This document shows, one piece after another, positions 16,310-24,395 of a stretch of DNA of 64,000 nt. Positions within the stretch are counted from its first letter, which is position 1. Each line of letters begins with the position of its first letter. The notes beneath the pieces are model-generated. The model worked only from the letters and a program-made list of their open reading frames with translations. It ran no database searches and was not told the origin of the DNA. The stretch comes from Oscillospiraceae bacterium (GTDB lineage Bacteria; Bacillota; Clostridia; Oscillospirales; Ruminococcaceae): assembly GCA_017399765.1 (NCBI GenBank), contig JAFQBH010000012.1, forward strand, positions 1 to 64,000, read 5' to 3'. Position numbers and translations under genes: made by a program.

Positions 16310-17794
16310 TCAGTCTTCGGAAAGAATCTGGGTCATAAAAATTCCTTCCTCATAAACGCAGTCTTCCTTGAATCCGACAGATTTATATAATTTTTGAGCC
16401 GGAATGTTAAAACGGTTTACCCCGATGGAAAGTTTTTTTGCGCCGGCTTTTTTAAGATAATCAACGGCAAAGCGGAGCATAAATTTTCCGAAACCTCTGC
16501 CCTGATAGCGGCGGTCGATTATAACGGTTTCGATATTGTAATCGCCTTTTTTCCGGTCTATGGAAAGTTCAAGAAGACCGATGGCTTTTCCGCCTTCGGT
16601 TTCAACAAAAAGCTTGTGGTTTTTGTGGGCGCAGGCATAAGCTATGGTCTCAAGAGCGCCGGAAACAAATTCTCTCTGGTCCGGACGAATTTCAAGTGCG
16701 GTCGCCTGGCGCCAGTTTTTCTTTCCATAGGGCACCATTTTTGTGTTTTTCGGAAAAACAAAAATCGGTTCAATCTCCATTCTTGTTTCCTTGGAAAAAG
16801 TAAGATATTTGTTGTCGCCTTCCATAATATATTTTGAAGAGCAGGGGGAAACAAGCATCCAGCAAAAATCGTTTTCCTTATCAAAATAGAAAATTGCGGG
16901 AGAAAAAGATTCAAAATCAAGGAAGAAAACGGGATATCCGTTAAGGTTTTCAAAACAAAGTCCCATGTTTTCTGAATCGAATTTTGTTGCGGCTTTCCAG
17001 ATTTTTTCGGAGAAAATCCGGTGCTCAAAAATTCCGAGCATAAGTTTTTCAAGGTCGGAAGCGGTTGTTGTAAAGAACGGATAATCGGTGTTTTCGGTAT
17101 GGAATACGATATATTCCTCGTTGCGGAAAAGGGTATGGAGAGGAAGAGCCTTTTCGGAAATTCCGTTTTCGGTGTTTTCCATTCCGAGTTTTTCAAAGAT
17201 GTTGCGTTTTATAAAATCTTTTGCGGAAACACCGGAAACTCTTTCGATAATTTCCTTAAGGAAAACGGTGTTGCTGGCGGAAAAATCTCCGGAAACGCCC
17301 GGTTCGTGCTCAAGTTCTTTTCCTTTTATGGAATTGAGCACCGTTTCGAAAGAATAATCCCGGAGATAAAGTTCCATATCTCTTTTTCTGCGCTCAAAAT
17401 CGGAAAGTGATGAATATTCATTGTCCTCATCAAGGGTCCTGCGGATCTCGCCGAAATAAAAATCGCGGATTCCGCTTTTTCCGGAAAGGAGATGGCGGAT
17501 CGTGATTTTATCCGCGTGCTCAAATTCCGGAACGAATTTTGAAATTTTATCGGAAAGACGGAGCTTTCCTTCGCCAATAAGGATAAACGCGCAAAGGGCG
17601 AGCATTGAAGAACATTCGAGAGGCAAAAGGTAACGGCTTTCTTTCTCTATCGGTTCTTCGGTGGAAAGATTTTTGCCGTAAACGGTGCTCAAAACGGTTT
17701 CGCCCTTATGATTTATAAGAAAAGCTCCGTTTTCACCGAATTTTTCGGCAATTTCAAAAATTTTTTCGTTTAATTTACTGTAATCGGTTTTCAT
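16310..17794 (-). CDS. Fusion: catalytically degenerate serine beta-lactamase-like domain + GNAT acetyltransferase
   Basis: The 494-residue protein has a class-C beta-lactamase/PBP-like domain (about residues 5-330: HLLSGKSGIRDF, NTVFLKEIIERVSGVSAKDFI, NIFEKLGMENT) and a GNAT domain (about 360-494) with the acetyl-CoA loop QGRGFG at 431-436 and FNIPAQKLYKSVGF. The expected SxxK site aligns with ECSSM (60-64) and the YxN motif with FSASN (171-175), so serine, lysine and tyrosine are missing. The GNAT half looks intact. The first domain may bind a peptide or wall fragment and present it to the acetyltransferase; this is inference. It is a single gene on the minus strand. Confidence 0.85.
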   Translation of the reverse strand: MKTDYSKLNEKIFEIAEKFGENGAFLINHKGETVLSTVYGKNLSTEEPIEKESRYLLPLECSSMLALCAFILIGEGKLRLSDKISKFVPEFEHADKITIRHLLSGKSGIRDFYFGEIRRTLDEDNEYSSLSDFERRKRDMELYLRDYSFETVLNSIKGKELEHEPGVSGDFSASNTVFLKEIIERVSGVSAKDFIKRNIFEKLGMENTENGISEKALPLHTLFRNEEYIVFHTENTDYPFFTTTASDLEKLMLGIFEHRIFSEKIWKAATKFDSENMGLCFENLNGYPVFFLDFESFSPAIFYFDKENDFCWMLVSPCSSKYIMEGDNKYLTFSKETRMEIEPIFVFPKNTKMVPYGKKNWRQATALEIRPDQREFVSGALETIAYACAHKNHKLFVETEGGKAIGLLELSIDRKKGDYNIETVIIDRRYQGRGFGKFMLRFAVDYLKKAGAKKLSIGVNRFNIPAQKLYKSVGFKEDCVYEEGIFMTQILSED

Positions 17795-17865
17795 AAGAAA
17801 AAAGTCCTTTCCGGCGAAAAATCGCCAAATGGAGAACTCAAATCTTCCTTCACGGCAAAGAAGGT

Positions 17866-18582
17866 TTAAATTCCGTTCAGTATCTCAAAAAGCTCGGAAG
17901 AACTGTGGGCAATATAGTCCGGAAGGAAGTTTTCGTCCTCTTCGCAGTAATCATCCGGGTGGTGCATCGCGATGCAGACAACTTTTGCTTCGGGGAAATC
18001 TTTTTTGAGCATGGCTTCGGCGTTTCTGCCGAAGGCAACGTCCACGCTGTGATCGCCGATATAGACAAAAGTTTCGTTTCTGTCCTCGATTCCGAGTTTT
18101 TCAAGGGCTTTTATAAAAGCGGCGGGGTGGGGTTTTTGTTCGTCAAAAAGAACATCGTCAACACCGATGACCGCTCCGAAATATTTGAGCACGGAATGGT
18201 GCTCAAGAGATCTTTTAATGATTCCGGCGCCGTTTTGGGAACAGACGCCCATTTTTGTTTCCTTAAAATGTTCAAGAATTTCGGGAATTCCGGAATAAAG
18301 TTCCGCTTCGGTTTTATTTTGGAGCTGAACTTTGCCCCACATTTTCACCGCTTCACGGGTCTGTTCATCGTTAAGACCGTAGCAAACGTGATAAAGTTCC
18401 ACCCAGTCGGAAATTCTTCCGTAGGTTTCCTGGAAATTTTCCCTTGAAGAAAGGGGCTCCGGAATGTTTTCATAAATGTCGGGAATGAAATGTGAAAGAA
18501 CTTCGAGGCTTACCTCAATGGATTTTTTTGATGAATCCATAAGTGTTCCGTCATAATCCCATAAAATTGCTTTTATTGCCAT
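17866..18582 (-). CDS. HAD-superfamily phosphatase (phosphoglycolate phosphatase-like)
   Basis: The 238-residue protein has HAD motif I (LWDYDGTLMDS), a helical cap domain (residues about 18-95), motif II (MGVCSQNGAG), the lysine in DEQKPHPAAF and motif IV (YIGDHSVDVAFGRNA). It should dephosphorylate a small sugar or glycolate phosphate in the cytoplasm; the substrate is not determinable. The frame extends to 18672 but ATG 18582 follows GAAAGGT and sits two bases after the stop of the upstream membrane-protein gene, so the pair forms an operon. Confidence 0.88.
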   Translation of the reverse strand: MAIKAILWDYDGTLMDSSKKSIEVSLEVLSHFIPDIYENIPEPLSSRENFQETYGRISDWVELYHVCYGLNDEQTREAVKMWGKVQLQNKTEAELYSGIPEILEHFKETKMGVCSQNGAGIIKRSLEHHSVLKYFGAVIGVDDVLFDEQKPHPAAFIKALEKLGIEDRNETFVYIGDHSVDVAFGRNAEAMLKKDFPEAKVVCIAMHHPDDYCEEDENFLPDYIAHSSSELFEILNGI

Positions 18583-18584
18583 GT

Positions 18585-19367
18585 TCAGATACCTTTCGTT
18601 ATGTTGTCCAAATCCGGAATATCCGCGGCGCAGTTTCGCTTTCCGCAAAGAACGTCGGTGCAGTTGGAACATTTAAGGGCTTCGTTGGTTCCTTCATAAA
18701 ATCTTTCCGGATGGAGAGCAAAGGAAACTTCCCAGATCGCGAGAACGATAAGAGCGCCGGCGCAAAGGCTCCAGGTGAAAAATCCCAGAACGAAAACGAT
18801 TGGGGAAAACATCATCATGTGGTCCCAGTTGAAAATTCTGCAGGTTGTGCAGCAGCGGTTTTTCATGAACCAGACCCGGAATGGACACCAGAAAAGAACG
18901 CAGATCAGATCGCAGACATAAAAGGCGACGGAAAGAACAAGAAGCATATTTCTTCCGATAATTCCGCTGAAATAGAGAACACCGATTGCGGCGGTGAGCA
19001 AAAACCAGACTATTCCGATTTTTATGGTGTCGCGGTTGCATTTTTTGATATATGCAAGGAGGTTTTCAAGATTTCGGATATTCTTGATTTCCCGCGGGAT
19101 AAAATCCTTAAGGCTGAATTTTGATGAACCGAGAGGAAGGAATTTTCTGCTGGGGAAAATCTGGAGCAGCATATCCGCCATCCAGATAACCCAGAGGATA
19201 TGGAAAAGAGAAAATTCCTTAAAAAAATTCCAGCCGCTCATAACATCGAACTGTTCCGGAACGGCAATAAGCAGGGAAAGAGTTGCAATTAAAACAAAAC
19301 AGCGGAAAAGGAATTTTCCTTCATAGATTCTTCTGAATTTTGAAACAACGCGTTTTACCGAAAACAT
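18585..19367 (-). CDS. Cysteine-rich integral membrane protein of unknown function
   Basis: The 260-residue protein has about five membrane helices and two cysteine clusters: CPFRVWFMKNRCCTTCRIFNW in the middle and CSNCTDVLCGKRNC near the C terminus, separated by helices. The spacing suggests metal or iron-sulfur binding on one membrane face, but no named family is certain. A longer frame reaches 19496 but would run through the terminator of the next gene. ATG 19367 gives a sensible N terminus (MFSVKRVVSKFRR), with a rather distant GAGG site. It is co-transcribed with the HAD phosphatase. Confidence 0.65.
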   Translation of the reverse strand: MFSVKRVVSKFRRIYEGKFLFRCFVLIATLSLLIAVPEQFDVMSGWNFFKEFSLFHILWVIWMADMLLQIFPSRKFLPLGSSKFSLKDFIPREIKNIRNLENLLAYIKKCNRDTIKIGIVWFLLTAAIGVLYFSGIIGRNMLLVLSVAFYVCDLICVLFWCPFRVWFMKNRCCTTCRIFNWDHMMMFSPIVFVLGFFTWSLCAGALIVLAIWEVSFALHPERFYEGTNEALKCSNCTDVLCGKRNCAADIPDLDNITKGI

Positions 19368-19459
19368 CTCTGAATAAAAACCTCGCTTTATATATAAAAT
19401 AAACCAATTTATATAATAGCGAAATTGATTATTAAAATCAAGAAATTTGTAAAAACAAC

Positions 19460-19488
19460 AAAAAAACCGCCGAAAGGCGGTTTTTTTA
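19460..19488 (-). terminator. Terminator of the SH3/C39 gene
   Basis: AAAAAACCGCC pairs with GGCGGTTTTTT around GAAA, directly after the minus-strand stop. Confidence 0.88.
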
Positions 19489-19492
19489 GCTT

Positions 19493-20440
19493 TCAATACC
19501 AGAAAAATTTATAAAGAATGGGGAAGGAATTGAAAAACTGCTGAAGATTTGTGTTGGAGGAAGATCCCGGGTCGTTTATTTTAAAACCGGAAGCGGAAAG
19601 ATTTTTTCCTCCGGAAAAACCGGTCACAACGACCCAATGCTGGTTTCCGTAAGAGGTTTTTGCGCCGATAAGAACCGGTTTTCCTTCCCGGAGCTTGTTA
19701 TAAACGGTTTTAAGATAATTTTCGCTCCAATAGCCGACGGAATAATCTTCCGGCCAATAAACGTTTCCGCTTCTGTCATAGGAAAGATTTTTCATCATTG
19801 CGTCGGGATAAATTGTTTTTCCGCTCCGGAAGGATTCCATCATCGCGATTCCGGTTGTGACGCAGCCTATTCTTCCGATGGTTTTTCCGGAAGAACCGAT
19901 TTTAACGTTTGCCCAACGGGGATCGGTTTGCTTAAAATCCGGAACGTCAAGGGAAACCGCAGGAAATCCGTTTTGTGTTACGGAAAGATAATCCGCGCTT
20001 ACAACGCCGGTTTTGTTTCCGTCAAAAAGGATCCGGCTCCAATAACCGGTTGAAGAAAGAATTATAACGTTTTCGTCTTTGGAAACAGTTCCGATAACCG
20101 GGTAGCTTTTTCCTGCGCCGCTTCTGACGTTCAGGTTTCCGCTTTCGGTGGAAACCCTTGCGGCGGTATCGGAAACAATTTCGATATAATCCGAATGGCA
20201 ATAGCCGAATTTTCCTTCGGAATATTCGACTTTCCACCAATCACCGTTTTTTTCGATAAGGGCAAGATAGCTTCCCTTCGGGACAGAAGTTATTACATAA
20301 CCTCCGGCGGTATTTCTGATATTGAGCCTTCCGCTTTCGGTGGAAACAATTCCTGCCATGGAATCGGAATTTATCGCAAAGGCGGGTGTTCCGGAAAGGG
20401 CAATTCCCGCCGCAACGATTGCTGAAATAATTTTTTTCAT
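19493..20440 (-). CDS. Secreted protein with two SH3 domains and a C39-like cysteine peptidase domain
   Basis: The 315-residue precursor has a Sec signal peptide cleaved after a PAFA motif (residues about 20-23). Two bacterial SH3 domains follow (about 30-90 and 94-155), each containing LNIRN/LNVRSGAG motifs. The C-terminal domain (165-315) is of the peptidase C39-like type: cysteine in GRIGCVTTGIAMM, histidine in GNQHWVVVTGF and aspartate in KINDPGS. It probably binds the cell wall and cleaves a peptide there. ATG 20440 follows GAGGTG; the upstream extension to 20524 has no ribosome site. It is a single gene. Confidence 0.87.
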   Translation of the reverse strand: MKKIISAIVAAGIALSGTPAFAINSDSMAGIVSTESGRLNIRNTAGGYVITSVPKGSYLALIEKNGDWWKVEYSEGKFGYCHSDYIEIVSDTAARVSTESGNLNVRSGAGKSYPVIGTVSKDENVIILSSTGYWSRILFDGNKTGVVSADYLSVTQNGFPAVSLDVPDFKQTDPRWANVKIGSSGKTIGRIGCVTTGIAMMESFRSGKTIYPDAMMKNLSYDRSGNVYWPEDYSVGYWSENYLKTVYNKLREGKPVLIGAKTSYGNQHWVVVTGFSGGKNLSASGFKINDPGSSSNTNLQQFFNSFPILYKFFWY

Positions 20441-20543
20441 TTGTTCACCTCGGTTTTGTTTTGAAGTTTCGGTGATGATTATAACACGGAAAAGCCGAAG
20501 GCGGAACAGTCCAAATCTTCCCAAAGGGCAAAAAACGGCTTTA

Positions 20544-20582
20544 TTAAAAGGAAAACTCCCCTTCGCTGAAAGGAGAGTTTCC
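20544..20582 (-). terminator. Terminator of the four-helix protein gene
   Basis: On the minus strand GGAAACTCTCCTT pairs with AAGGGGAGTTTTCC (one bulge) and TTTT follows. Confidence 0.7.
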
Positions 20583-20590
20583 GGATTATT

Positions 20591-21025
20591 TTAAAGGTAA
20601 CATCTTATATCTGTCACAAGTTTTTCTTCAAGGTTTATAAGGCGCTTTGTGATATCCTTTGTGATTTCGTTGGCTGCTTTATATTCGTTGAGGTATTTGT
20701 TAAGGGATTTTACTCCCATGTTGCAGCCTTCGGTCATAAGATCGGCGATGGTTTTGTCGGATTCTTTCATAACGAGCATAACGTTTGTTTTTATCCAGGA
20801 CATCCCTTTTGCCATAGGGTTAGGGTCTTTTCCTTCGTCGCCATAGTTTCGCAAAAGGGCGCGGATCTCTCTTTCGAGTTTTTCGTGTTCTTCCTTACAG
20901 TTTTTTAGAAGATTTTTGAAATTTTCCGCTTCAACATAGGGAAGAACGTCATCTATGGAGGACATTCCCATTTCAACTCCGGCGTCACATTCCCGAAGAA
21001 GTTTTATATTATCATTTTCCGGCAT
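20591..21025 (-). CDS. Helical bundle protein, ferritin-like (DUF2383-like), function unknown
   Basis: The 144-residue protein is almost entirely helical, with four predicted helices, several acidic/histidine positions (EEHEKLEREI) and conserved-looking stretches NPMAKGMSWIKTN and TIADLMTEGCNMGVKSLNKYLNEY. Proteins of this sort occur widely in Clostridia as small ferritin-like bundles; the family name is from memory and uncertain. ATG 21025 follows AAAGGAG; the upstream frame to 21247 overlaps the divergent peptidase gene and is unlikely. It may bind metal or interact with another protein. Confidence 0.65.
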   Translation of the reverse strand: MPENDNIKLLRECDAGVEMGMSSIDDVLPYVEAENFKNLLKNCKEEHEKLEREIRALLRNYGDEGKDPNPMAKGMSWIKTNVMLVMKESDKTIADLMTEGCNMGVKSLNKYLNEYKAANEITKDITKRLINLEEKLVTDIRCYL

Positions 21026-21146
21026 AAAAATCGCTCCTTTCTTTTTTGCTATATTATGCCCGGAAAAGCGGGAGCTTTTCATTGACGAAGAATTTTTTTG
21101 GTATATAATTGAATTTGTTATAAAAACCTTTCGGGAGATGAAGATT

Positions 21147-22526
21147 TTGGAAAAATATTTGCTCAGAACAGAAGCGGAACGCAAAAATGTTTCCGAAGAA
21201 AAGCTTGGGGAATACGTTAAAATCCTTTCGGAAATGATAAACTGCAAAACCGTTTTTACCGAAAACGGCGAAAACTCGAAAGAATATGAAAAACTTTATT
21301 CGGTTATCGACAAAGCTTTTCCGAACATCAGGGAAAAGGCGGAAAGACTCACATTCGGAAAAGGCTGTTTTGTCTATATCATAAAAGGAAAAAACGCGAA
21401 GAAAAACATTATGCTCATGTCCCACCACGACGTTGTTGAAGGCGGCGAAGGCTGGGAAAGCGATCCTTTTTCCGCAACGGAAAAGGACGGATGTCTTTTC
21501 GGAAGAGGCACCATTGATACAAAAACCTCGATTTTTGCGGAACTTGCAGCCGCGGAAGAACTTCTTGCGGAAGGATATGATTTTGAGGGCATAAATCTTT
21601 ATATCGGTTCTTCCAACAACGAGGAAACCAGCGGCGACGGAACGGTTCTTGCGACGGAATATTTTAAGGAAAACGGAATTTATTTCGATACGGTTCTTGA
21701 TGAAGGCGGCGCAATAACCGAGGGAATGATTCCGGGAGTAAAATGCAAAAGCGCAATGGTCGCCGTTCACGAAAAAAGCAGGCATGTTTTCCGCTGCAGG
21801 GCGGAAGTTTCCTCAAAAGGCCACACAAGTCTTAACGGAAGCAGCACAAGTTCCGTTGAAGCAATAGGAAAATTTGTTGCGGAAGTGAGCAAAAAAGCTC
21901 CGAAAATCTATAAAGGAAATTTTTATCCGGAAGTTAAGGCAACTTTTGAACGGCACGTTCCCTATATGGCTTTTCCGATGAATATTCTTTTCGGAAATAT
22001 TGGCCTTTTCTCCCCGATAATCAAAAAAATAATGATGGGAATTCCCGCAGCAAGCGCAATGCTTTCCACAGGAATGTTCTTCACAACGGCTTCTTCCGGT
22101 CCGGACCGGAACATTCAGATTCGCGATAAAGAAGCGGAAGTTACCCTTATGCTCCGCTGTGTCCGTGAGGAGGATCTTTACCGCGGACTTGAAGAAATTA
22201 AAGAAATCGGAAAGAAATACGGCGTTGAAGTTGAAGAAATTTATCATGATTACTGCCGCCCGACGGATTTTAACGGAAAAGCCTTTGCCCTTGTTGAAAA
22301 GCTTTTGCATCAGAACTTCCCGGACGTTGCGGTTGCGCCTTTCCTGCTCACCGCGGCAACAGACGCGAGAAGATTCACCGATGTTGCGGAAAACATAATC
22401 CGTTTTGCACCCGTTGACCTTGATAAAAAGCAGTTTGCCTCCATTCACGGCGCAAATGAAAACATCAGGATAAAAAACATCGGCGAATGTGTTCTTTTCT
22501 ATAAAGATTTTATAAAGATGGTATAA
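21147..22526 (+). CDS. M20-family metallopeptidase
   Basis: The 459-residue protein has the M20 two-zinc motifs: MLMSHHDVV (first histidine and catalytic aspartate), GRGTIDTK, NNEETSG (catalytic and ligand glutamates), LDEGG, and a final histidine in SIHGANENI. The middle section (about 220-370) is the dimerisation or lid domain. Such enzymes hydrolyse dipeptides or acylated amino acids; the substrate is unknown. ATG 21138 touches the GGGAG site, while TTG 21147 has nine bases of spacing, so TTG is preferred. The protein lacks a signal peptide. Confidence 0.88.
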   Translation: MEKYLLRTEAERKNVSEEKLGEYVKILSEMINCKTVFTENGENSKEYEKLYSVIDKAFPNIREKAERLTFGKGCFVYIIKGKNAKKNIMLMSHHDVVEGGEGWESDPFSATEKDGCLFGRGTIDTKTSIFAELAAAEELLAEGYDFEGINLYIGSSNNEETSGDGTVLATEYFKENGIYFDTVLDEGGAITEGMIPGVKCKSAMVAVHEKSRHVFRCRAEVSSKGHTSLNGSSTSSVEAIGKFVAEVSKKAPKIYKGNFYPEVKATFERHVPYMAFPMNILFGNIGLFSPIIKKIMMGIPAASAMLSTGMFFTTASSGPDRNIQIRDKEAEVTLMLRCVREEDLYRGLEEIKEIGKKYGVEVEEIYHDYCRPTDFNGKAFALVEKLLHQNFPDVAVAPFLLTAATDARRFTDVAENIIRFAPVDLDKKQFASIHGANENIRIKNIGECVLFYKDFIKMV

Positions 22527-22527
22527 C

Positions 22528-22559
22528 AAAAAAGGCACCCTTGAAAGGGTGCCTTTTTA
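22528..22559 (+). terminator. Terminator of the M20 peptidase gene
   Basis: AAAAAGGCACCCTT pairs with AAGGGTGCCTTTTT. Confidence 0.9.
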
Positions 22560-22560
22560 T

Positions 22561-22585
22561 TTAATGCGGGTTCTCATCCGCACCG
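22561..22585. repeat. Short palindromic intergenic repeat
   Basis: TGCGGGTTCTCATCCGCA is a small hairpin wedged between two terminators. It resembles REP-like dispersed units of gut Clostridia. Confidence 0.35.
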
Positions 22586-22591
22586 TAAAAC

Positions 22592-22623
22592 AAAAAAGAC
22601 ATCCCGAAAGGGATGCCTTTTTT
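22592..22623 (-). terminator. Terminator of tRNA-Ser(CGA)
   Basis: On the minus strand the stem GGCATCCC/GGGATGTC is followed by TTTTTT; one C-A mismatch. Confidence 0.8.
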
Positions 22624-22625
22624 CT

Positions 22626-22716
22626 TGGCGGAGATGGTGGGATTCGAACCCACGTGCCCGGCTAAGGACAAAACGATTTCGAGTCGTTCTCGTTACGACC
22701 ACTTCGATACATCTCC
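22626..22716 (-). tRNA. tRNA-Ser(CGA)
   Basis: On the minus strand a 91-base class II tRNA starts GGAGATG and ends CATCTCC-G-CCA. The anticodon loop CTCGAAA gives anticodon CGA. A long variable arm (GTCCTTAGCCGGGC) and the T loop GGGTTCGAATCCC are clear. CCA is encoded. Confidence 0.96.
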
Positions 22717-22797
22717 ATATTAAGTTTGCCCGAATATCATAACACGATTTTGCCAGAAGGTCAAGAAATATTGCGATAAAAAGCCGCATTTGCTCTA

Positions 22798-22826
22798 TTG
22801 ACATTAACGATGATATAATATATTAT
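22798..22826 (+). promoter_or_regulatory. Predicted sigma-A promoter of the CorC-like gene
   Basis: TTGACA and TATTAT are separated by 17 bases. Confidence 0.7.
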
Positions 22827-22869
22827 ATTAAACTGAATAATTTTATAATGTATTGGAGGAAACCTTTTC

Positions 22870-24204
22870 ATGGATGACCCTGGAAGTCCTATGGCCATTA
22901 TTTTAGTATTAGTTCTTATTTTCATTAATGCATTTTTTGCAATGAGCGAAATTGCGGTTATTTCTCTTAACGATGCAAAACTCCGCAAAGATGCGGAAGA
23001 CGGCAGCAGAAAAGCAAGAATACTCACAAAACTTGTTGACCAGCCGAACAATTTTCTTGCAACCATTCAGGTCGCGATAACCCTTTCCGGATTTTTGTCT
23101 TCGGCGGTTGCGGCGGACGTTTATGCGGACCCCCTTGCGGAATTTCTTTTGAAATATATTCCGATAGATGCGGATATCGTTCACGGCGGAACGGTTTTTG
23201 TGCTCACCCTTTTGCTTTCCTATGTTTCTCTCGTTCTCGGCGAACTTGTTCCGAAGCGCATTGCAATGCATTACCCGGAAAAAATATCTTATGCCATAGC
23301 GGGAATTCTTTCCTTCTGCTATAAAGCTTTCAAACCTTTCGTATATCTTCTCAGCGGTTCGACCAACGTTGTTCTCCGCCTTTTCGGAATCAACCCCAAC
23401 GAAGAACCGGAAGAAGCCACCGAAGAAAACATTCGCATGATGCTCGACGTTGCCGATGAAAAAGGCACCATTGAAGAAAGCGAAAAAGAGATGATAAACA
23501 ACATCTTCGAGTTCGATGACAGAAGCGTCGGCGAAATTATGACCCACAGAAAAGACCTTACCGCAATCGAAATGGAAACCCCCATAAGCGAAGCGGTGGA
23601 TCTTGCGATTTCCGACGGCTATTCAAGAATGCCGGTTTATGAAGAAACCATTGATAATATCAAAGGCGTTGTTTTTGCAAAAGACCTGCTTACTCTTATC
23701 GGGGATACAAACCTTGGCGGAAGAAAAGTTGCGGATTTTATCCGCCCGGTAAATTTCATTCCGGAATCCAACAGCTGCCGGGAAGCCTTTATGGAATTCC
23801 AGCAGAAAAAGATCCAGGCCGCTATCGTTGTTGATGAATACGGCGGCACCGCCGGTCTTGTTTCAATGGAAGACCTTATCGAATCCGTAATGGGCAATAT
23901 CCAGGACGAATACGATAATGAGGAAGAAGAAATAAGCGCAATCGACGAAGATAACTTCGATTTTGAAGGTACAGTTCTTCTTGATGATATCGAAGAGCTT
24001 CTTGATATTTCCGTTGATGAGGACGCGGATTACGATACTCTTTCCGGCCTTATAATGGATATCCTCGGAAGAATTCCGGAAGAAGACGAACACCCTGTTG
24101 TTGAATTCCAGGGAGTTGAATTCACAGTTGTTCACGTTGAGGAACACAGAATTGCGAAAGTTCACGCAAAAATCCTTCCGAAAGAAACCGAAGAGGACGA
24201 ATAA
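22870..24204 (+). CDS. CNNM/CorC-type transmembrane protein with CBS domains (hemolysin family)
   Basis: The 444-residue protein has an N-terminal CNNM (DUF21) transmembrane domain of three to four helices (residues about 8-180, with FFAMSEIAVISLND), a CBS pair (about 205-330, with VGEIMTHRKDLTAI and YSRMPVYEETIDNIKGVVFAKDLL) and a C-terminal CorC_HlyC domain (about 350-440). Members export or regulate magnesium or sodium; the older name hemolysin is historical. The start has a TTGGAGG site and a good promoter. It is monocistronic with its own terminator. Confidence 0.93.
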   Translation: MDDPGSPMAIILVLVLIFINAFFAMSEIAVISLNDAKLRKDAEDGSRKARILTKLVDQPNNFLATIQVAITLSGFLSSAVAADVYADPLAEFLLKYIPIDADIVHGGTVFVLTLLLSYVSLVLGELVPKRIAMHYPEKISYAIAGILSFCYKAFKPFVYLLSGSTNVVLRLFGINPNEEPEEATEENIRMMLDVADEKGTIEESEKEMINNIFEFDDRSVGEIMTHRKDLTAIEMETPISEAVDLAISDGYSRMPVYEETIDNIKGVVFAKDLLTLIGDTNLGGRKVADFIRPVNFIPESNSCREAFMEFQQKKIQAAIVVDEYGGTAGLVSMEDLIESVMGNIQDEYDNEEEEISAIDEDNFDFEGTVLLDDIEELLDISVDEDADYDTLSGLIMDILGRIPEEDEHPVVEFQGVEFTVVHVEEHRIAKVHAKILPKETEEDE

Positions 24205-24218
24205 AATAAAAACTTCCG

Positions 24219-24252
24219 AAACGCGCGCTTTGTGAAAAGTGCGCGTTTTTTT
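24219..24252 (+). terminator. Terminator of the CorC-like gene
   Basis: AACGCGCGCTT pairs with AAGTGCGCGTT (one mismatch), followed by TTTTTT. Confidence 0.8.
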
Positions 24253-24316
24253 GTCAATAGAAAAGTGACAAAAATATTATGACAAAAACGGACGCTTAAT
24301 TCTACAAATCCTACAA

Positions 24317-24345
24317 TTGACCTTTACGGTGTGTGAAACTATAAT
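24317..24345 (+). promoter_or_regulatory. Predicted sigma-A promoter of nrdD
   Basis: TTGACC and TATAAT are separated by 17 bases. I found no convincing pair of NrdR boxes around it. Confidence 0.7.
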
Positions 24346-24395
24346 ATTATTAGTGCCGTTTCCAAACGCAAAATTATCCCCGGGAGGTTTTCTTT

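Noticed and set aside
24253..24395. Search for NrdR boxes upstream of nrdD
   Set aside because: No pair of sites resembling the NrdR consensus at suitable spacing was seen, so none is annotated.
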